From Silvania confinis (GTDB lineage: Bacteria; Pseudomonadota; Gammaproteobacteria; Enterobacterales; Enterobacteriaceae), in assembly GCF_025564085.1 (NCBI RefSeq), contig NZ_JAMGZJ010000074.1, positions 1-64,000 of the forward strand: a stretch of DNA of 64,000 nucleotides. Reading direction: 5' to 3'. The notes under the pieces are model-generated. The model worked only from the letters and a program-made list of their open reading frames with translations, searched no databases and had not been told where the DNA came from. Positions 59,254-64,000 of this stretch are shown piece by piece (the first letter of the stretch is position 1; each line of letters begins with the position of its first letter). The position numbers and the translations under genes were made by a program.

Positions 59254-59290
59254 CTCCTGACAAACACTCCTGACAGTATGCTGTCAGGAG
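59254..59290. promoter_or_regulatory. Operator candidate: perfect 10 bp inverted repeat plus extra half-site
   Basis: CTCCTGACAG and CTGTCAGGAG (59267-59290) are perfect arms around TATG. Another CTCCTGACA half-site lies 13 bp upstream (59254-59262). The array sits between the secF terminator and the VOC gene, whose downstream neighbour is a YafY-type WYL regulator. TCCTGACA-type inverted repeats are, from memory, common beside such regulators. Confidence 0.7.
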
Positions 59291-59337
59291 GCCTGTCATA
59301 CACTCCTTCTGAACCCCAATAACAGGCAGGAGAATGT

Positions 59338-59703
59338 ATGAAAAGTGTGATTAACTGGTTTGAAATTCCGGTCGCCGACATGGCGCGGGCCATCGCCTTT
59401 TATGAGCCGGTGATGCAGGTGGCGCTGAAGCACGCAAAAATGGACTGTGCCGAGCTGGCAATCTTCCCCCATGAAGACCCGGCAACCGGCGGCGCGCTGG
59501 CAAAATTTGACGGCATTACACCTGCTCTGCAGGGCGCTATTATTTACCTGCATACTGACAATCTGGCGGCGACGCTGGATCGTGTGTCATCTGCTGGTGG
59601 CGAGTGCGTCTTTGGTCCGCTGGAACTTCCGCGCGGTATTGGCACGATTGCGCTGTTTACCGACAGCGAAGGCAACCGGGTCGGGCTGCACCAGCCTGCC
59701 TGA
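59338..59703 (+). CDS. VOC (glyoxalase/bleomycin-resistance fold) family protein
   Basis: Cytoplasmic protein of 121 aa with the VOC beta-alpha-beta-beta-beta layout, starting VINWFEIPVADMARAIAFYEPV and ending GTIALFTDSEGNRVGLHQPA. The C-terminal Glu in DSEGNRVGL is at a usual metal-ligand position. No substrate can be named. An upstream inverted repeat and the WYL regulator 25 bp downstream suggest a small, tightly controlled two-gene unit. Confidence 0.85.
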   Translation: MKSVINWFEIPVADMARAIAFYEPVMQVALKHAKMDCAELAIFPHEDPATGGALAKFDGITPALQGAIIYLHTDNLAATLDRVSSAGGECVFGPLELPRGIGTIALFTDSEGNRVGLHQPA

Positions 59704-59728
59704 TCCCCACAACGAAAGTGAATAACCG

Positions 59729-60409
59729 ATGACCCGACGTGCTGACCGCCTGTTTCAGATAGTCCAGATCCTGCGCGGCAGACGGCTAACCACTGCGGCG
59801 CTGCTCGCCGAGCGTTTGGGCGTGTCGGCGCGAACGGTTTATCGTGATATCCGGGATTTATCGCTCTCAGGCGTGCCGGTAGAAGGGGAGGCCGGTAGCG
59901 GGTACCGACTGTTGTCGGGCTTCGATTTGCCGCCCCTGATGCTGACCCACCGTGAATCAGAAGCTCTGATGGTGGCAATTCGCCTGCTCAAAACCTGGGG
60001 AGGCGAGTCGCTGTCCCGCGAGTTGGAATCGGCGCAGGAGAAGGTGCTGGCGATCTTGCCGGAAGAGAGTCGTCGCAAGGCCGAGCAGACGCGGATCTAC
60101 GCCCCGGACATTGCGATGCAACATCACTCCCGCAGTAGTTTTGACGTTATTCATCGGGCGATATCCGCCCAGCAGATACTGGCGCTGCACTATCGTGATG
60201 AAGCCGGGCAGTTAACCTGGCGCGACGTTCAGCCGCTGGGGATGTTTTTCTGGGGAGAGCACTGGCTATTAGCCGCCTGGTGCGAAAGGCGCGATGACTA
60301 TCGCTGCTTCCGACTTGACCGATGTCTCAATATTACGCCGATCGACAGACGATTTAGTGAAAGCGCTGACCGGTCGCTGGCTGATTTTCTGCGCAAAGTG
60401 AAGAAATAA
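59729..60409 (+). CDS. YafY-family WYL-domain transcriptional regulator
   Basis: Regulator of 226 aa. Residues 5-60 form a DeoR-like helix-turn-helix (LLAERLGVSARTVYRDIRDL). Residues 135-205 form a WYL ligand-binding domain (PLGMFFWGEHWLLAAWCERR, then DDYRCFRLDR). WYL domains often sense nucleic acids or small ligands. It probably controls the VOC gene and itself through the inverted repeat upstream. It is convergent with tsx across a composite repeat. Confidence 0.87.
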   Translation: MTRRADRLFQIVQILRGRRLTTAALLAERLGVSARTVYRDIRDLSLSGVPVEGEAGSGYRLLSGFDLPPLMLTHRESEALMVAIRLLKTWGGESLSRELESAQEKVLAILPEESRRKAEQTRIYAPDIAMQHHSRSSFDVIHRAISAQQILALHYRDEAGQLTWRDVQPLGMFFWGEHWLLAAWCERRDDYRCFRLDRCLNITPIDRRFSESADRSLADFLRKVKK

Positions 60410-60432
60410 AAAAGCCAGGTGGCGAGGTAAAA

Positions 60433-60509
60433 GCAAAACGGCAACGTCTGTTGCCGTTTTTGGTGTTTGCGCCCTCTCCCGTGGGAGAGGGTAGGGGTGA
60501 GGGCATCAG
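60433..60509 (+). repeat. Composite terminator-palindrome repeat, copy D
   Basis: Same layout as copy C: GCAAAACGGCAAC..GTTGCCGTTTTT hairpin, a GGTGTTTGCG spacer, CCCTCTCCCGTGGGAGAGGG, then a GGTGAGGGCATCAG tail. Confidence 0.88.
60435..60461. terminator. Bidirectional terminator between the WYL regulator gene and tsx
   Basis: Perfect 11 bp arms AAAACGGCAAC and GTTGCCGTTTT around GTCT, with T-runs on both strands. Confidence 0.92.
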
Positions 60510-60529
60510 CCCGCACAATCCCACATTGA

Positions 60530-61414
60530 TTAGAAGTTGTAACCCACAACCAGGTAACCACCCCAGCCGGTAGAACGGACGTTGAAGTCACCTTTGCCGA
60601 AGTTCAGGCTTGCGTCGTCGTTCCACTGACCACCGTTGTGCCAGTAACGTGCCACAACAGAGTAGTGCCAGTGATCGTAGTTCAGGGCCAGAATATGGCT
60701 GGACGCGATAGAGTTGTTAGTGCGCGCTTTCTTACCGTCCAGGTCACGGAAGTCGTCGTCGCCCAGGTCTGAACCCCAGTCAAAGTTGGTGAAGCCGATA
60801 TAGCTCAGGTTACCGCCCCACAGTGAGGTGATCGGCACAAAGTATTTCACTTTGAAACGGTAGCCATCCCACTCGTTTTCGTTTGCTGCACCGTAGTTCT
60901 GCCACTGGTATTTCGCATACACGTTCATTGACAGGCTCATTGGCAGGCCAGTGTCGATGTCAGTACCCAGACCCATGTACCAGGTGCTCTGACGACCGTC
61001 TTCGTTGCGACCCATGTCGTAGATGTAGTTGTTAGCGATGTACCACTCTTTGAACGGACCGAAGCTCAGGTCAGCACCGGTCAGCTTGTCGATGGAGAAG
61101 CGCGGTTCGATCTCCATGAACAGTGGGGAACCGTGGTTCCAGATACCCTTCGCGGTAGAGTTACCGCCGAAGAAGACTGGTGCATCCATGTAACCATAGA
61201 AATCAAACCAGTCTTTCTTAGCGAAAGCTTCGTATTCCAGGTAGGTATCGTTACGGATTTGCGGTCCAAAGCGGGTGTGGTAGCTGCCTACTACGTTGAC
61301 GCTCTGGTGCCACCAGTCGGAGACATACTCTGGTTTATCGTTTTCTGCTGCCTGCACAGCAAAAGTGGAGGAGAGTGCCAGTGCTGCACCGGCTGCGAGT
61401 AATGTTTTTTTCAT
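60530..61414 (-). CDS. tsx: Nucleoside-specific outer-membrane channel Tsx
   Basis: Outer-membrane beta-barrel of 294 aa with a signal peptide ending near VQAAEN and a C-terminal aromatic GYNF. It admits nucleosides and deoxynucleosides and is a phage and colicin K receptor in E. coli. Most of the barrel matches E. coli closely; the segment [16 protein letters not shown] differs, as expected for an exposed loop. Confidence 0.97.
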   Translation of the reverse strand: MKKTLLAAGAALALSSTFAVQAAENDKPEYVSDWWHQSVNVVGSYHTRFGPQIRNDTYLEYEAFAKKDWFDFYGYMDAPVFFGGNSTAKGIWNHGSPLFMEIEPRFSIDKLTGADLSFGPFKEWYIANNYIYDMGRNEDGRQSTWYMGLGTDIDTGLPMSLSMNVYAKYQWQNYGAANENEWDGYRFKVKYFVPITSLWGGNLSYIGFTNFDWGSDLGDDDFRDLDGKKARTNNSIASSHILALNYDHWHYSVVARYWHNGGQWNDDASLNFGKGDFNVRSTGWGGYLVVGYNF

Positions 61415-61498
61415 AATGATGCCACTGATTTGAAATCCCTAACGGGAGTGAAAAAGGCGCGAATTGCGTTTCAAAATATTTCGTGTTTCTGCGAGCCT

Positions 61499-61543
61499 AT
61501 TATAGGAATCCCTGCTCACAAAAATATGTGTTGTTTCACATAT
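61499..61543 (-). promoter_or_regulatory. tsx promoter with upstream palindrome
   Basis: A minus-strand TATAAT (61499-61504) lacks a good -35. Upstream, ATATGTG and CACATAT are perfect 7 bp arms around six bases (61524-61543), and another CACA lies one turn nearer the gene. E. coli tsx is controlled by CRP, CytR and DeoR. The TGTG-N6-CACA spacing is two bases shorter than a canonical CRP site, so the binding protein is uncertain. Confidence 0.5.
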
Positions 61544-61644
61544 CTCTCATATACGTAATCGATTGCGTTCACGTTTGCGTATTTTAACGGAGCGGATTGT
61601 AATGGCAAACATTGATGTTGCCAATCATAACGGCCGAAAGGGGG

Positions 61645-61667
61645 GCGGAACGTGAAAGACGTTCCGC
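61645..61667 (-). terminator. Terminator-like hairpin after yajI
   Basis: Perfect 9 bp arms GCGGAACGT and ACGTTCCGC around GAAAG, 8 bases past the yajI stop. On the minus strand it is followed by CCCCCTTTC rather than a clean T-run. Confidence 0.6.
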
Positions 61668-61674
61668 AGGGGGA

Positions 61675-62214
61675 TTATTGCGCGACGGGCTGAATATCGT
61701 GAATGCGGATAAACCCGAGCTGGTCGGGGGTGATTCCGTTTAACTGGAGCGGAATATCGACATCGCTGGGCGCCAGCACGCTGGCCGGGGCGTTGATCAG
61801 CTGGGTCTGGACATTCTGTTCCTGGAAGTTATCGGTGGTGCCCTGGATCTGGCCCCAGGCGACGGTGGCGCTAAACGCCGGGAGCGGATCGTTAGATTCC
61901 CCCTGAATGCGCAGGGTCGCGCGGGTGCCATCGGCATTGGGTGCCACATTGACCAACGACATGCGCAGGGTGCCAATCTGGCTGTTCAGACGGGCAGGGG
62001 TATTCGAGCCGGGCAGCAGGTATACGCCACTGGTGGATTTCACGTTCAGCGCGTTCTGCTGAGTGATTTTTACGGTTTCCTGATTGAGCTTACTCATGGT
62101 CGCATTCAGCGAACTCACGCTCTGGTTCATCTGGCGCACTTCACTTTGCTGGGCGCAGGCGCTCAGGCTAAAGAGGCTTCCCACCAGCAGAATACTTAGG
62201 TAACGTCTTGTCAT
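61675..62214 (-). CDS. yajI: YajI lipoprotein (DUF3251)
   Basis: Lipoprotein of 179 aa. The signal sequence LSILLVGSLFSLSAC is a lipobox form with the cysteine near residue 20 and CAQQ following. A predicted coiled coil (VRQMNQSVSSLNATMSKLNQ) precedes a beta-rich domain. The ATG giving MTRRYLS is chosen over one 15 codons upstream because it starts the signal peptide. Function unknown. Confidence 0.92.
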   Translation of the reverse strand: MTRRYLSILLVGSLFSLSACAQQSEVRQMNQSVSSLNATMSKLNQETVKITQQNALNVKSTSGVYLLPGSNTPARLNSQIGTLRMSLVNVAPNADGTRATLRIQGESNDPLPAFSATVAWGQIQGTTDNFQEQNVQTQLINAPASVLAPSDVDIPLQLNGITPDQLGFIRIHDIQPVAQ

Positions 62215-62355
62215 GGTGATTATTTCCCTGAGATAACGGATTCTGCTAAGGGTAGTCAACGACCCGGGCTGTGGTATAGATCCTTTATCCCAAAAACGCG
62301 TCTTCTTTGTTGTCGGCCCAGTTCAGGGTAAAATAGAGTTCAGTTAACCCGATAG

Positions 62356-62817
<462 letters not shown>

Positions 62818-62821
62818 GCGT

Positions 62822-63925
62822 ATGCAGGATGAAATGTACATGGCGCGAGCGCTGAAGCTGGCGCAACGCGGACGTTTTACTACCCATCCCAACCCCAATG
62901 TCGGCTGCGTCATTGTTAACGATGGCCAGATTGTCGGCGAAGGTTTTCACTACCGCGCCGGTGAGCCGCACGCAGAAGTGCATGCCCTGCGCATGGCTGG
63001 CGACAAGGCCCGAGGCGCAACAGCCTATGTGACGCTGGAACCCTGTAGCCATCACGGTCGCACGCCGCCGTGCTGCGACGCGCTGATCGCCGCCGGAGTC
63101 TCACGCGTCGTGGCCGCGATGCAGGATCCTAATCCGCAGGTGGCCGGGCGCGGTCTGTACCGTCTGCAGCAGGCGGGCATTGAGGTCAGCCACGGGCTGA
63201 TGATGAGTGAAGCCGAACGCCTCAACCAGGGTTTCCTCAAGCGGATGCGGACCGGTTTCCCCTATATTCAGCTGAAAATGGGCGCATCGCTTGATGGCCG
63301 CACGGCGATGGCCAGCGGCGAAAGTCAGTGGATCACCTCCCCGCAGGCAAGGCGCGATGTGCAACGTCTGCGTGCGCAAAGTCATGCTATTCTCACCAGC
63401 CATGCCACCGTGCTGGCAGACGATCCTGCCCTGACCGTGCGCTGGGATGAGCTGAATAACGACACTCAGGCGCTTTACCCGCAGGAGGATGTACGTCAGC
63501 CGCTGCGGATTGTGGTAGACCGTGAGAACCGCGTGACCCCTGCGCACCGGATCGTGCAGCAGCCGGGCGAGACCTGGTTTGCTCGCACCCAGCAAGACGA
63601 TCGTAGCTGGCCGGAAGGGGTACGCAGCATTATGGTGCCGGAGCACAACGGGCACCTGGATTTAGTGGTGCTGATGATGCTGCTGGGCAAACAGCAGGTC
63701 AACAGTATCTGGGTCGAAGCGGGCCCGACGCTGGCGGGCGCGTTGTTACAGGCCGGGCTGGTGGATGAGCTGGTTGTCTATCTGGCGCCTAAACTGTTAG
63801 GCAGCGACGCCCGTGGCTTGTGCACTCTGCCAGGGCTGGAAAAACTGGCGGATGCCCCGGCATTTCACTTTAGCGAGGTACGTTCGGTTGGACCGGATCT
63901 GTGCCTGCATTTGACTAACGCGTAA
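62822..63925 (+). CDS. ribD: Bifunctional riboflavin biosynthesis deaminase/reductase RibD
   Basis: Cytoplasmic enzyme of 367 aa. The N-terminal deaminase has zinc ligands in PHAEVHAL (His50, Glu52 as base) and EPCSHHGRTPPC (Cys75, Cys84). The C-terminal reductase starts near residue 146 with QLKMGASLDGRTAMASGESQ. It performs steps two and three of riboflavin synthesis. The start lies just after the nrdR stop; the longer frame upstream reads through nrdR. Confidence 0.97.
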   Translation: MQDEMYMARALKLAQRGRFTTHPNPNVGCVIVNDGQIVGEGFHYRAGEPHAEVHALRMAGDKARGATAYVTLEPCSHHGRTPPCCDALIAAGVSRVVAAMQDPNPQVAGRGLYRLQQAGIEVSHGLMMSEAERLNQGFLKRMRTGFPYIQLKMGASLDGRTAMASGESQWITSPQARRDVQRLRAQSHAILTSHATVLADDPALTVRWDELNNDTQALYPQEDVRQPLRIVVDRENRVTPAHRIVQQPGETWFARTQQDDRSWPEGVRSIMVPEHNGHLDLVVLMMLLGKQQVNSIWVEAGPTLAGALLQAGLVDELVVYLAPKLLGSDARGLCTLPGLEKLADAPAFHFSEVRSVGPDLCLHLTNA

Positions 63926-64000
63926 CGGCTTTTTAAATTCGGAAGCGGTGCGCTAAGTATTATGATAAAATCCGCCCCCCTGCGGGGCCAAATGAACCCG
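63926..64000 (+). other. Region between ribD and the next gene (cut by the window edge)
   Basis: These 75 bases contain an AT-rich TATTATGATAAAAT segment that could serve as a -10 region and a CCCC..GGGG hairpin. In E. coli the next gene would be ribE/ribH (lumazine synthase); it is not visible here. Confidence 0.5.

Overview
This window is a chromosomal segment of a member of the Enterobacteriaceae. The gene order tauABCD - hemB - yaiT - iprA - ampH - sbmA - yaiWYZ - ddlA - iraP - phoA - psiF - dgcC - proC - yaiI - aroL - yaiA - aroM - ppnP - rdgC - mak - sbcCD - phoBR - brnQ - proY - malZ - acpH - queA - tgt - yajC - secDF - tsx - yajI - nrdR - ribD is that of the E. coli/Salmonella backbone near 8-9 min. 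Protein similarity to E. coli is high, but coding GC is visibly higher. With the accessory genes this suggests Enterobacter, Lelliottia, Leclercia or a close relative; the genus cannot be fixed from sequence reading alone.

Left part (1-8150). The first 110 bases look like the end of an insertion sequence whose transposase starts at the window edge. Next come six minus-strand genes. Three are an uhpA-uhpB-uhpC-like signalling set (response regulator, MASE1 histidine kinase, MFS receptor) and three are an AfuABC ABC importer. The likely role is uptake of phosphorylated sugars, induced by the same external ligands. Upstream of this locus lie a repeated-heptamer palindrome, a G-run tract and a 581 bp nested palindromic element with no convincing gene.

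Middle (8732-36420). The taurine operon tauABCD faces an OlsF-like bifunctional acyltransferase gene that the E. coli order lacks, followed by hemB. An intact YaiT-type autotransporter sits beside iprA. Envelope and peptide genes follow (ampH, sbmA, yaiW, yaiY, yaiZ, ddlA). Two insertions relative to E. coli sit between ddlA and iraP: an extensin-family protein with LAS-metallopeptidase-like residues and an MdtG-like efflux pump. Then come the Pho gene phoA with its Pho box, psiF, the diguanylate cyclase dgcC, proC, the shikimate kinase operon aroL-yaiA-aroM, ppnP, rdgC and mak.

Right part (36421-64000). SbcCD diverges from phoBR, which has its own Pho box. Next are the transporters brnQ and proY, then malZ. 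An uncharacterised overlapping pair, DUF2339 plus DUF3999, follows; then a 2-Cys peroxiredoxin, acpH, the queuosine-tRNA and protein-export cluster queA-tgt-yajC-secD-secF, a VOC-family gene paired with a WYL regulator and a perfect 10 bp inverted repeat, tsx, yajI, and nrdR-ribD at the right edge.

A composite repeat (terminator hairpin plus a CCCTCTCCC/GGGAGAGGG palindrome) recurs at operon ends. No tRNA, rRNA, CRISPR or prophage was seen.
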